From contig JAGQRL010000122.1 of NCBI GenBank assembly GCA_020425485.1, positions 771-11,326 of the forward strand: a DNA stretch of 10,556 nucleotides, read 5' to 3'. Source of the DNA: Rhodospirillaceae bacterium (GTDB lineage: Bacteria; Pseudomonadota; Alphaproteobacteria; DSM-16000; Inquilinaceae). Under the pieces are notes generated by a model. The model ran no database searches. It was not told the DNA's origin and saw only the letters and a list, made by a program, of their open reading frames with translations. Every line of letters begins with the position of its first letter. The stretch's first letter is position 1. A program made the translations under genes and the position numbers. Shown here piece after piece: positions 1 through 7,740 of the stretch.

Positions 1-563
1 GCGATCATCACCCGCTGGCGCTGCCCGCCGGACAGCTCGTGGGGATAGGCGCCGAGCCGCTGTTCGGGGTTGGCAAGGCCCACCAAACGCAGCAGTTCCA
101 GCACCCGGCCGCGCGCCTGGGCGGGCGACATGCCCTTGTGGACCTGCAGCACCTCGCCGACCTGCCGCTCGATGCTGTGCAGCGGGTTCAGCGAGGTCAT
201 GGGTTCCTGGAACACCATGGACACGCGGTTGCCGCGCACCTGGCGGAGCTTGCGGTCCGATGCCCCCATCAGCTCCTCGCCGGCAAAACGGATGGAGCCG
301 CCGGGGTGGCGGGCCGCCGGATAGGGCAGAAGCTGCAACACCGACAGCGCGGTGACCGACTTGCCCGAGCCGCTTTCGCCCACCAGGGCCACGGTTTCGC
401 CGCGGGCGATGTCGAACGACACCTTTTTCACCGCCGGCACGGTTTCGCTGCTGCCGGGCACGGCGAATTCCACCGAGAGGTCGCGCACGCTGAGCAGGGG
501 TTCGCCGATCGCCGGGTCCTTGGCCAGATCGATCGGCGCCGCAGCGCCGGCCCGCCGGCTCAT
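1..563 (-). CDS. yejF: Peptide ABC transporter ATP-binding protein YejF (partial, 3' end beyond window)
   Basis: Cytoplasmic ATPase that powers the YejABEF oligopeptide importer. About 187 N-terminal residues are present. Visible elements, in order: a beta-strand start LLSVRDLSVEF (residues 23-33), Walker A GESGSGKS (62-69), Q-loop region VFQEPMTSLNP (117-127) and the ABC signature LSGGQRQR (177-184), all typical of the Dpp/Opp/Yej ATPase family. The Walker B motif and the rest lie past base 1. YejF proteins usually carry two ATPase domains in one chain of over 500 residues, so only the first domain is seen; a single-domain DppD-like protein cannot be excluded, but the place after yejE favours YejF. 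The ATG at 561-563 overlaps the yejE stop as ATGA, indicating translational coupling. Confidence 0.9.
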   Translation of the reverse strand, partial: MSRRAGAAAPIDLAKDPAIGEPLLSVRDLSVEFAVPGSSETVPAVKKVSFDIARGETVALVGESGSGKSVTALSVLQLLPYPAARHPGGSIRFAGEELMGASDRKLRQVRGNRVSMVFQEPMTSLNPLHSIERQVGEVLQVHKGMSPAQARGRVLELLRLVGLANPEQRLGAYPHELSGGQRQRVMI

Positions 564-1711
564 TGGGCCACCGCCGGCTGCTGGGCATTGGCCCGCCGTT
601 CCGGTTTGCCGCCCACCGGTCCCACCGCCTTGCGCGGGTCCACGGCATCGCGCATGGCCTCGCCGATGAACACCAGCAGGCTGAGCGTGATGGCGATGGA
701 GAAGAACGCCGTCAGCCCCAGCCAGGGCGCTTCCAGATGCGCCTTGCCCTGGCGGATCAGCTCGCCCAGCGAGGCGGAGCCGACCGGCAGCCCGAAGCCC
801 AGATAGTCCAGGCTGGTCAGCGCGGTGATGGCGCCCGTCAGCAGGAACGGCAGGAAGGTCACCGTCGCCACCATGGCGTTGGGCAGCACGTGGCGGAAGA
901 TGATGCGCAGGTTGGATTCCCCGAGCGCCCGGGCCGCCCGCACATAGTCGAAATTGCGCGCGCGCAAGAATTCCGCGCGCACCACCGCCACCAGTGCGGT
1001 CCAGGAAAACAGGAGCATGATGAGCAGCAGGGTGAAGAAGCCCGGCACGAACAGGCTCCACATCAGCATCAGGATGAACAGCGAGGGCAGGCTTTCCCAG
1101 ATCTCGATGAAGCGCTGGGCGATGAGGTCGAGCAGGCCGCCGAAATAGCCCTGGATGGCGCCGGCCGCCACGCCAACGATGGTGCTGAACAGGGTGAGCG
1201 TGAGGCCGAACAGGACGGAGATGCGGAAGCCGTAGATCAGCCGGGCCAGCACGTCGCGCTGGGTGTCGTCGGTGCCCAGCCAGTGGATGGCGCTGGGCGG
1301 CGCCAGCATCGGCCGGTCGAGTTCATAGTCCAGGGTGTCGTAGGAGAAGGGGATCGGCGGCCAGATCATCCAGCCGCGCTCTTCGATCAGCTCCTGCACC
1401 TCCGGGTCGAGGTAGTCCGCCTCCGTTTCGAAGATGCCGCCGAAGGTGGTTTCCGGGTACAGCTCGACGATCGGGAAGTAGAAGCCGCCATCGTAGTAGA
1501 TGACGAGCGGCTTCTCGTTCGCCACGAACTCGGCGAACAAGGTGACGACGAAGATCACCAGGAAGATCCACAGCGACCAGAAGCCGCGCCGGTTGGCGCG
1601 GAAGTTCAGCAGCCGGCGGCGCATCATCGGCGAGATGGGGATGCCGAGCATCCGGTAGTGGGGCGGGGCTGCCACCGGCACCGGCGCTGCGACTGCGGTC
1701 TGGTCGGTCAT
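560..1711 (-). CDS. yejE: Peptide ABC transporter inner-membrane permease YejE
   Basis: One of two membrane subunits of the YejABEF importer; 383 residues, somewhat longer than E. coli YejE. A cytoplasmic N-terminus with an Arg-rich stretch (31-42) precedes the first membrane helix (about 45-64). A periplasmic insert follows (about 65-160) and contains the family motif [11 protein letters not shown] (143-153). The BPD_transp_1 permease core spans about 160-355. The EAA loop that docks on the ATPase is [18 protein letters not shown] (255-272), followed by RHVLPN. The start at ATG 1709-1711 is chosen because it overlaps the yejB stop as ATGA and fits family length; the reading frame stays open upstream but there overlaps yejB. 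The C-terminal tail (about 360-383) is polar and low in conservation. Its stop overlaps the yejF start, also as ATGA. Confidence 0.95.
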   Translation of the reverse strand: MTDQTAVAAPVPVAAPPHYRMLGIPISPMMRRRLLNFRANRRGFWSLWIFLVIFVVTLFAEFVANEKPLVIYYDGGFYFPIVELYPETTFGGIFETEADYLDPEVQELIEERGWMIWPPIPFSYDTLDYELDRPMLAPPSAIHWLGTDDTQRDVLARLIYGFRISVLFGLTLTLFSTIVGVAAGAIQGYFGGLLDLIAQRFIEIWESLPSLFILMLMWSLFVPGFFTLLLIMLLFSWTALVAVVRAEFLRARNFDYVRAARALGESNLRIIFRHVLPNAMVATVTFLPFLLTGAITALTSLDYLGFGLPVGSASLGELIRQGKAHLEAPWLGLTAFFSIAITLSLLVFIGEAMRDAVDPRKAVGPVGGKPERRANAQQPAVAQ

Positions 1712-2823
1712 ACGGTGCGCGCCTCGAAATCGATCCGCGGGTCGATCAGCATGTAAACGATATCCCGCACCAGCCCCATGACCAGGGTGAGCAGCGAGAA
1801 CACGTAGAGCGTGCCGAAGATGATGGGATAGTCGCGGTCCCACACCGCCCGGTAGCCGAGGAAGCCGAGCCCGTCCAGCGAGAACACCACCTCGATCAGC
1901 AGCGCCCCGGTGAAGAGGATGGAGATCAAGGCCGCCGGGAAGCCCGCCACCACGATCAGCATGGCGTTGCGGAACACGTGGCCATAGAGCACGCGGCGTT
2001 CCGTCAGCCCCTTCGCCCGCGCCGTCAGCACGTACATCTTGCCGATCTCGTCGATGAACGAGTTCTTGGTCAGCATGGTGAGCGTGGCGAAGCCGCTGAT
2101 CACCAGCGCCGTGACCGGCAGGGTGATGTGCCAGAAATAGTCGAGGATCTGCTGCCACCAGGGCAGGTCCGCCCAGTCGTTCGACACCAGGCCGCTGTGG
2201 GGAAAGATGTTGAAGTAGCTGCTGCCGGCGAACACCACGATGAGCAGCACGGCGAACAGGAAGTTGGGCACGGCATAGCCGACCACGACGACGCCGCTGG
2301 TCCACACATCGAAGCGCGAGCCGTCCCGCATGGCCTTGCGGATGCCGAGCGGGATGGAGATCAGATAGATGAACATCGTCGTCCACAGCCCGAGCGAGAT
2401 CGACACCGGCAGCGTGTCGATCACCAGGTCCACCACCGGGCGGCCCTGGAAGAAGCTGTCGCCGAAATCGAAGGTCAGGTAGTCGCGCATCATCATCAAG
2501 AAGCGCTCCGCCAGCGGCCGGTCGAAGCCGAACTGGTGCTCAAGCTGGCGGATGAATTCCGGGTCCAGCCCCTGGGCGCCGCGGTAGACGCTGGTGGCGC
2601 TGTCGGTCCCGGTCTGGCCGTCGGATATGTTGAAGCCGGCATCGCCGCCGGTGCTGCCGCCGGTGGCGCTTTCCAGGGCACCGCTGCCCATGCCGCGCAT
2701 CTCGGCGATGTAGCGCTGCACGGGACCGCCCGGTGCCAACTGCACCAGCAGGAAGTTGATGATCATGATCCCCAGCAGCGTGGGGATCATCAGGAGCAGT
2801 CGACGAAGGATGTAGGAGAGCAT
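1708..2823 (-). CDS. yejB: Peptide ABC transporter inner-membrane permease YejB
   Basis: Second membrane subunit of the Yej importer; 371 residues, close to E. coli YejB. It begins with the DppB/OppB-type N-terminus [18 protein letters not shown] and a first membrane helix (about 9-30), followed by the conserved QLAPGGP (28-34). A Gly/Ser-rich periplasmic insert (about 44-80) separates this from the domain containing [11 protein letters not shown] (98-108) and the FDFGDSF motif (118-124). The permease core spans about 135-360, with the EAA loop [20 protein letters not shown] (265-284). The ATG at 2821-2823 is the only start giving the family N-terminus; the longer open frame upstream is antisense-free noise across the yejA gene. 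It lies 26 bp after the yejA stop, consistent with one operon. I see no strong Shine-Dalgarno sequence close to the ATG. Confidence 0.95.
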   Translation of the reverse strand: MLSYILRRLLLMIPTLLGIMIINFLLVQLAPGGPVQRYIAEMRGMGSGALESATGGSTGGDAGFNISDGQTGTDSATSVYRGAQGLDPEFIRQLEHQFGFDRPLAERFLMMMRDYLTFDFGDSFFQGRPVVDLVIDTLPVSISLGLWTTMFIYLISIPLGIRKAMRDGSRFDVWTSGVVVVGYAVPNFLFAVLLIVVFAGSSYFNIFPHSGLVSNDWADLPWWQQILDYFWHITLPVTALVISGFATLTMLTKNSFIDEIGKMYVLTARAKGLTERRVLYGHVFRNAMLIVVAGFPAALISILFTGALLIEVVFSLDGLGFLGYRAVWDRDYPIIFGTLYVFSLLTLVMGLVRDIVYMLIDPRIDFEARTV

Positions 2824-2849
2824 CGCGCGGGGTCGGGATCCTCTGCCGA

Positions 2850-4814
2850 TCAGCGGTTTTCGAACTGGGCGGCCGTGTTGGTGATGTCGTGCCACCACAT
2901 GCCGGTGATGGAAAAGCCGAAGCGCGGGCGGGTTTCCGGCATGCCGAACACATCCCATTGGGCGATCCGCACCGCGGGATCGTAGTAGAGCGGCACCGAC
3001 AGGGTGAGCAGGCGGTGGTAGCGGTCGAACGCGCGGGCGGCGGCGATGCGGTCGTCCCAGGTCTGGCTGGAGATCACCGCGTCGATCAGCGCGTCCAGCG
3101 CGGGATCGGCGATGCCGGCGGCGTTCTGGCTGCCTTCCACATCGGCGGTGCCCGACGAGAAGAAGTCGCGCAGTTCCCGGCCCGGCGGGTAGAGCGCGCT
3201 GAGGAAGCCCACCAGGGCGTCGTATTGCCGGTCGTTGTAGGCGTTGATCCACTGCGCACCCTGCAGCGAGCGCAGCACCATCTCGATGCCGGCGCGGCGC
3301 AGGCCGTCGCGGTAGTGCAGCAGTACCGGCTCCACCACGGGCGAGGCATAGATCACCTCGAAGGTCAGCGGCTCGCCGGTTTCGTCGTTGACCATGCGGC
3401 CGTCCACCAGGTGATAGCCGGCCTCGGCCAAAAGCTCGATGGAGTTGCGGAGCTGGGCGCGGTTGCGCCCGGTGCCGTCGGTCACCGGTGGCAGGTAGGC
3501 TTCGCCGAACACCTCTTCGGGCAGTTCGTCGCGCAGCGGGTCCAGCAGTTCCATCTCGCCTTCGGTGGGCAGGCCCTGGGCGGCGAACTCGCTGTTCTGG
3601 AACAGCGAAGTGTTGCGATTGTAGAGCCCGAACAGCAGCACCCGGTTGGCGGTCTCGAAGTCGAACAGCTCACTCACCGCGCGGCGCACGCGCACATCGT
3701 CAAAGGGCGGGGTGCGGATGTTGAAGCTGATGGCGGCGTAGGATTCCGGCCCGTCATAGGGGATCTCGTTCAAGATCAGCCGGCCGTCGTCCACCGCCGG
3801 CACGTCGTCGAACCCCAAAGACCACTGCTGCGGGCTGGTGACGCCGATATAATCGAAGGCGCCGGCCTTCAGGGCTTCGTAGCGCACCGTGTCGTCGCGG
3901 AAGTATTCGTAGCGGATGCGCTCGAAGTTATACATGCCCTGGAACTGGGGCAGGTCGGCCCCCCACCAGTCCGGCACGTATTCGTACTCGATCCAGCGGC
4001 CGGGATCGACGGCGGCAATGCGGTAGGGACCGCTGCCCAAAGGCGGATCCACCGTCAGGGAATCGAAGGTGCGGTCGGCCCAATAGTGGGCCGGCAGCAC
4101 CGGGCTGGCGGCCGCCCCCAGGATGGCTTCGGGGTCGGTGCCGTCGCGGAAGGTCACGCGCACCGTGTAGTCGTCCAGCGCCTCGTAGCTCTCCACCTCG
4201 GCATACACCTGCAACCGGTAGCCGGGATGGGCGTGGTTGATCAGGGCATCGTAGGTGAAGATCACGTCTTCGGCGGTGATCGGCACGTGGTCGTGGAAAT
4301 AGGCGTCGTGGCGCAGGTTGAGGATTAGCCAGGTGCGGTCTTCGGCCACCTCGTAGCTTTCCACCACGCTGCCGTAATAGACCGAGGACTCATCGGCACT
4401 GCCCACACCCAGCGAGCTGTCGATCAGTTGCAGCCCGTCGGCGGATTCGCCGCGCAGGGTGAAGCGGTTGAGGGTATCGAACGACCCGTAGGAACTGGCG
4501 CGCAGCGTGCCGCCGCGCGGCGCTTCGGGGTTCACATAGGCCCAGTTGCTGAAGTCTTCGGGATAGAGCGGTTCCAGCCCGAAGGCGGTGATGGCGTAGC
4601 TGGGCTCGCCCCGCGGGATTTCGGCGGTCGCGGTTTCGACTGCCGCCTCGGCCTCCTCGCCGGCAGCAGCGGCGTCTTCCGCCGTTGCCTCCGCGGCCGC
4701 CTCTGCTGCGGTGTCGGTCTGGGCCATCGCCGGGGCGCCGGCGAACAGGGCTGTGATCCCCAGCACCAGAGCGGACCAAGGGCGCGGGGTCTTCAGGTCG
4801 GGGATCATGGGCAT
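2850..4814 (-). CDS. yejA: YejA-type periplasmic oligopeptide-binding protein (SBP1, first gene of yejABEF)
   Basis: Periplasmic receptor expected to deliver peptides to YejB/YejE; SBP_bac_5 family, 654 residues. It has a signal peptide with hydrophobic core [12 protein letters not shown] (15-26) and AMA|Q cleavage after residue 31. An unusual Ala/Glu/Thr-rich acidic linker follows (about 33-66) before the folded domain. Family landmarks: [19 protein letters not shown] (84-102), the SFDTLN motif (111-116), an ITAEDV motif near 179-184, and LGSGPYRI in the first third. Near the C-terminus [15 protein letters not shown] is shared almost word for word with the second binding protein at 5036-6946, so the two are paralogues. 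Start ATG 4812-4814; a second ATG two codons on (4806-4808) is equally possible, since neither has a clear ribosome site. Substrate is inferred: Yej systems import peptides, including microcin C in E. coli. Confidence 0.9.
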   Translation of the reverse strand: MPMIPDLKTPRPWSALVLGITALFAGAPAMAQTDTAAEAAAEATAEDAAAAGEEAEAAVETATAEIPRGEPSYAITAFGLEPLYPEDFSNWAYVNPEAPRGGTLRASSYGSFDTLNRFTLRGESADGLQLIDSSLGVGSADESSVYYGSVVESYEVAEDRTWLILNLRHDAYFHDHVPITAEDVIFTYDALINHAHPGYRLQVYAEVESYEALDDYTVRVTFRDGTDPEAILGAAASPVLPAHYWADRTFDSLTVDPPLGSGPYRIAAVDPGRWIEYEYVPDWWGADLPQFQGMYNFERIRYEYFRDDTVRYEALKAGAFDYIGVTSPQQWSLGFDDVPAVDDGRLILNEIPYDGPESYAAISFNIRTPPFDDVRVRRAVSELFDFETANRVLLFGLYNRNTSLFQNSEFAAQGLPTEGEMELLDPLRDELPEEVFGEAYLPPVTDGTGRNRAQLRNSIELLAEAGYHLVDGRMVNDETGEPLTFEVIYASPVVEPVLLHYRDGLRRAGIEMVLRSLQGAQWINAYNDRQYDALVGFLSALYPPGRELRDFFSSGTADVEGSQNAAGIADPALDALIDAVISSQTWDDRIAAARAFDRYHRLLTLSVPLYYDPAVRIAQWDVFGMPETRPRFGFSITGMWWHDITNTAAQFENR

Positions 4815-4886
4815 GTCGGCTGTCTACTCGCTGTCACGACGATGCGTCCGGGAGGCGGGCCACCTGAGCGCGCTGGTTTGACACAA

Positions 4887-4911
4887 ACATGGCGCCGTTA
4901 ACATGGCGCCG
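4887..4911. repeat. 11-bp direct repeat with 14-bp spacing upstream of yejA
   Basis: acatggcgccg occurs at 4887-4897 and again at 4901-4911, separated by tta. Each copy contains the palindrome ggcgcc. Tandem copies spaced about one to one and a half helical turns apart upstream of an operon can be a regulator site, but this could also be the scar of a small duplication at the edge of the palindromic element that starts at 4912. Confidence 0.5.
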
Positions 4912-4971
4912 CTAGAGCATGATCCGATCTGATGGAATCGCTCCGCGATCCATCAGGCCGGATCGATGCTC
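4912..4971. repeat. Palindromic intergenic element, copy 1 (imperfect hairpin)
   Basis: Outer arms gagcat (4915-4920) and atgctc (4966-4971) pair. Next inward gatccg (4921-4926) pairs with cggatc (4959-4964). The inner stem is tgatgga (4930-4936) with tccatca (4949-4955), topped by tcgc/gcga around a tcc loop (4938-4948). The left end reads ctagagca, as in copy 2, but the right end lacks the matching tag. This looks like an alphaproteobacterial REP/RIME-like intergenic palindrome; the family assignment is by recollection of ctagagca-ended repeats, not a search. Confidence 0.7.
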
Positions 4972-4985
4972 GCAATTTCGACAAT

Positions 4986-5039
4986 CTAGAGCACGACGTC
5001 CGACCAGACGCGTTCGCGTCAGGTCGGACCGTGCTCTAG
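4986..5039. repeat. Palindromic intergenic element, copy 2 (long hairpin overlapping the SBP2 stop)
   Basis: Nearly symmetrical 54-bp palindrome. ctagagcac (4986-4994) pairs perfectly with gtgctctag (5031-5039); tccgacc (4999-5005) pairs with ggtcgga (5022-5028); gacgcg (5007-5012) pairs with cgcgtc (5015-5020) around a tt centre. The right arm runs into the upstream gene: the TAG stop of SBP2 (5036-5038 on the minus strand) lies inside it. As RNA this would be a strong 3' hairpin on the SBP2 transcript, able to protect the end or attenuate read-through into yejA. No T-run follows. Confidence 0.8.
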
Positions 5040-6946
5040 CGCACAGCGGAAATCGCGGCATCCAAGTCCGGGTCGATCCACCAGGTGGGCTGGAAGTGGA
5101 TGGTGTTGGGGTAGCCGAAATCGTAGGGCGGAGCGATGTCCGGCCGGCCGAAGCGGTTCCAGTAGGCGATCCAGGCGGTGGTTTTGTACCAGTGGGGAAC
5201 GGCGTAGTAGCCCCACACCAGCAGCCGGTCGAGCGCGTGGGTGGCGGCCTCGATCTCCTCCAGGGTGCGGGCGTGGATCGCCGCCTCGATCATGGCGTCG
5301 GCCGCCGGATCGGCGATGCCCATGATGTTGGCCGAGCCCGGCACATCGGCTGCCGCAGAGCCGAAATAGTTGGCCAGTTCGCTGCCCGGCGGCGGATTGA
5401 AGCTGTAGGCGAACGAGACGACGTCGAATTCACGGTTCTGGTAGCGCCGCGTGTATTCGGTGGTTTCCGCGGTGCGCACGGTGGCGTGGATGCCGATCTG
5501 CTCCAGCGCATCGGTGTAGGCCAGCGTGTGGGGTTCCAGCGTCGCCGTGGCGAGCAGGATCTCGAACTCCATGGGCGCGCCGGTTTCGGCGTTCACCATC
5601 ACGCCGTCGCGCACCACCCAGCCGGCTTCGGCCAGCATGGCGATGGCCAGGCGGTAGTTGTCCCGCGTGACCCCGCGTTCGCCGTTCTCCGGGGTGGTGT
5701 AGACCTCCTCGAACACCTCCGGCCACACCTGGTCGCGGAAGGGTTCCAGCAGCTCCAGCTCGCGGCCTTCCGGCAGGCCGCTGGCGCGCCAGTCGTCGGC
5801 CCCGGCGAAGTAGCTGTCCATGCGCTGGTAGCTGTCATACATGAACCGGTGGTTCACGAACTCGAACGGGTAGAGCAGGCCCAGCGCCTGGCGCACCCGG
5901 CGGTCGGCGAACATGGCTGTGCGGGTGTTGAAGAAGTAGCCCTGCAGGCCGCGGTAGTTGTGAACCGGCACCTCCTCGCGGCGAATCAGCCCTTCGGCCA
6001 CTTCCGGCATGTCGTAGCCGGTGGCCCAGAGGCGGGAGGTGTATTCGTGGCGGAAGTCCGCCTCGCCGGCGCGGAACGCCTCGAACTGGATGTTGCGGTC
6101 GCGGTAGTAGGCGTATTCGATGGCATCGAAGTTGAACTGGCCCGCGCGCACTGGCAGGTCGGCGGCCCAGTAGTCCTCCACCCGCTCGTAGCGCAGGCGC
6201 AGGCCGCGGCGCACCTGCGTCAGCCGGTAGGGGCCGCTGCCCAGCATCGGGTCCACCCAGGCGCGGGTGATGTCGCGCCCGGCACCGTCCTCCTCCCACC
6301 AGTGGCGCGGCATCGGCTGCAATTCGGCGAGCCGCTGCAAGGGCCGCACGGTGCCGCGGGTGGCAACATCGAAGCGCACGCGGTGCTCGTCCAGCGCCAC
6401 GGCCTCGGTCACCTGGGCGTACTGGGCGCGCAGGAAGGGCCGGCCGTGCTGCTGGATCATCTGGAAGGTCCACACCACGTCGTCGGCGGTGATCGGCTCT
6501 CCGTCCTGCCAGCGCGCGGCGGGGTTGAGGTGGAAGATCACGTAGGAATAGTCGTCGGGATACTCCACCTGCTCGGCGATCAGCGGGTAGTAGACCGACA
6601 GCTCGTCCTGGCTCTGCCACATCAGCGGATCGAGCACCAGTTGGTGGCTGCGCGCCTCTTCGCCCGCCAGCGGCAGCGGGTTCACCGTGTCGAAGCCGCC
6701 GGGCCAGCCGATGCGCAGCAGGCCGCCGCGCGGGGCGTCGGGGTTCGCATAGTCGAAATGGCTGAAGTCGGCCGGGTAGTGCGGCTGGGTGAACTGGGCG
6801 AGCGCGTGGCTGACGATGACCTGCGGGGCTTCGCTGTCGCCGCCCATCTCCTGAGCGCCGGCCCCGGCGGCGAGGCCGAGCAGGGCGGCCAGCCCGCAAA
6901 GCAGGGCCGGCCAGCGGCGGGGGAGGGTGCCGCGGCGGCGCGTCAC
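5036..6946 (-). CDS. YejA-like periplasmic solute-binding protein (SBP2, extracellular solute-binding protein family 5)
   Basis: Second oligopeptide-type binding protein, 636 residues, for import of peptides or muropeptides. GTG at 6944-6946 is chosen as start because it overlaps the hisN stop as GTGA and gives a full signal peptide: Arg-rich MTRRRGTLPRR, hydrophobic core ALLCGLAALLGLAAG and AGA|Q cleavage after residue 31. An in-frame extension to 7345 is a shadow of hisN. Mature landmarks: YPADFSHFDYANPDAPRGG (57-75), GGFDTVNP (83-90), ITADDV, LGSGPYR, and ADVPGSANIMGIADP near the C-terminus, all matching SBP1. Unlike SBP1 it has only a short linker before the domain. Its TAG stop lies in a palindromic element. 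It has no permease of its own here, so it may share YejB/YejE/YejF; it may correspond to the YepA type described with YejBEF in Agrobacterium (inference). Confidence 0.9.
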   Translation of the reverse strand: MTRRRGTLPRRWPALLCGLAALLGLAAGAGAQEMGGDSEAPQVIVSHALAQFTQPHYPADFSHFDYANPDAPRGGLLRIGWPGGFDTVNPLPLAGEEARSHQLVLDPLMWQSQDELSVYYPLIAEQVEYPDDYSYVIFHLNPAARWQDGEPITADDVVWTFQMIQQHGRPFLRAQYAQVTEAVALDEHRVRFDVATRGTVRPLQRLAELQPMPRHWWEEDGAGRDITRAWVDPMLGSGPYRLTQVRRGLRLRYERVEDYWAADLPVRAGQFNFDAIEYAYYRDRNIQFEAFRAGEADFRHEYTSRLWATGYDMPEVAEGLIRREEVPVHNYRGLQGYFFNTRTAMFADRRVRQALGLLYPFEFVNHRFMYDSYQRMDSYFAGADDWRASGLPEGRELELLEPFRDQVWPEVFEEVYTTPENGERGVTRDNYRLAIAMLAEAGWVVRDGVMVNAETGAPMEFEILLATATLEPHTLAYTDALEQIGIHATVRTAETTEYTRRYQNREFDVVSFAYSFNPPPGSELANYFGSAAADVPGSANIMGIADPAADAMIEAAIHARTLEEIEAATHALDRLLVWGYYAVPHWYKTTAWIAYWNRFGRPDIAPPYDFGYPNTIHFQPTWWIDPDLDAAISAVR

Positions 6947-7737
6947 CCGGCCACCAGGCGGAGCGCCTCCGCCAGCAGTGCGGGGTCGCCCACCGCCAGC
7001 ACCCGCGGCCCGCCGGACCGCCCCAAGGGGGCGCCAGACCACTGCACCATGCGGCCGCCGGCCCCTTCCACCACCGGCACCAGGGCGGCGTAGTCGTAGA
7101 TCTGCATGCTGCAATCCACGGCGACATCGAGGAAGCCGCTGGCCACCAACCCGTAGTTGTAGCAGTCGCCGCCGTATATGGTGTCCAGCGCGCCCGCCGA
7201 CAGCTTGGTGAAAGCCGCCTTCTCGCCGTCGTTCATGGTGGCGGGCGAGGTGGTGCCGATGCGCGCCTGGGCCAGCTTCGGGCAGGCCCGGGTGGTCACC
7301 GCCGTGCCGTTGTGGGTGGTGGGCTGGCCGGTGGCACCCACCCACAGGTCACCGACGATGGGTTGGTAGATCACACCCAGCACCGGCGTATCGCCGGCCA
7401 GGCAGGCAATCAGGGTGCCGAAGCTGGGCCGCCCGGTGATGAAGGCGCGGGTGCCGTCGATGGGATCGATCACCCACACCAGCTCCGCCTCGGAGCGTTC
7501 GATGCCGTATTCCTCGCCGATGATGCCGTCGCCCGGGCGCTGGCGGGCGAGGCCCTCGCGGATGAAGGCTTCGATCTCGCGGTCGGCGATGGTCACCGGG
7601 CTGTCGTCGGCCTTGGTGTCGACGGCGACCTTCTGTCGGAAATGGCGGCGCGCGATATCGCCGGCGGCGGTGGCAAGGCCGCGCGCCACATCAACCAGTT
7701 CCGGCACCAGTCCGGGCGGGCAGGCGCCGGGCGTCAT
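6943..7737 (-). CDS. hisN: Histidinol-phosphatase, inositol-monophosphatase family (HisN type)
   Basis: Predicted cytoplasmic Mg-dependent phosphatase of 264 residues, most like HisN, which removes phosphate from L-histidinol phosphate in histidine synthesis. The metal site of the IMPase fold is complete: DSPVTIADREIE (45-56), GEEYG (74-78, metal-binding Glu), WVIDPIDGT (88-96, the D..D pair at 91 and 94), and YDYAAL (214-219, third Asp at 215). The stretch GTRAFITGRPSFGTLIA (95-111) is the HisN-like version of the segment after DPIDGT. Alternative substrates within the superfamily (inositol phosphates, 3'-phosphoadenosine phosphates) cannot be ruled out from motifs alone. The ATG (7735-7737) lies 3 bp after the cytochrome c stop with an AGGA just before it; its stop overlaps the SBP2 GTG. 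No other his gene is in view. Confidence 0.88.
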   Translation of the reverse strand: MTPGACPPGLVPELVDVARGLATAAGDIARRHFRQKVAVDTKADDSPVTIADREIEAFIREGLARQRPGDGIIGEEYGIERSEAELVWVIDPIDGTRAFITGRPSFGTLIACLAGDTPVLGVIYQPIVGDLWVGATGQPTTHNGTAVTTRACPKLAQARIGTTSPATMNDGEKAAFTKLSAGALDTIYGGDCYNYGLVASGFLDVAVDCSMQIYDYAALVPVVEGAGGRMVQWSGAPLGRSGGPRVLAVGDPALLAEALRLVAG

Positions 7738-7740
7738 TTC

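Larger units (their letters stand above)
4815..5035. promoter_or_regulatory. Intergenic region between SBP2 and yejA; likely 5' region of the yejABEF operon
   Basis: This 221-bp gap separates two same-direction gene groups. Its SBP2-proximal half (4912-5039) is filled by two palindromes described separately; the yejA-proximal half has an 11-bp direct repeat and a small inverted repeat, gtttg-aca-caaac (4876-4888). The yejA promoter should lie in 4815-4911, but I could not pick a convincing minus-strand -35/-10 pair. A TTGACA (4878-4883) reads on the plus strand, where no gene follows. No T-run follows either palindrome, so a classical intrinsic terminator is not visible. Confidence 0.4.

Noticed and set aside
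2889..4328. Plus-strand open frame of 479 codons opposite yejA
   Set aside because: Shadow of a GC-rich gene; composition dominated by His, Gln, Gly and Val, with no motif.
4986..5039. Rho-independent terminator
   Set aside because: The hairpin is strong but no run of T follows on either strand, and the arms fit an intergenic palindrome family better.
4919..7093. Open frame of 724 codons on the plus strand opposite SBP2
   Set aside because: It starts in the palindrome, is antisense to a well-motivated binding protein, and is rich in His, Val, Gly, Gln and Arg as expected from the mirror of GC-rich codons. No domain is recognisable.
5036..7345. SBP2 as a 769-residue protein
   Set aside because: The extra N-terminal part reads through hisN in another frame. 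The GTG at 6944-6946 gives a proper signal peptide and a GTGA overlap.
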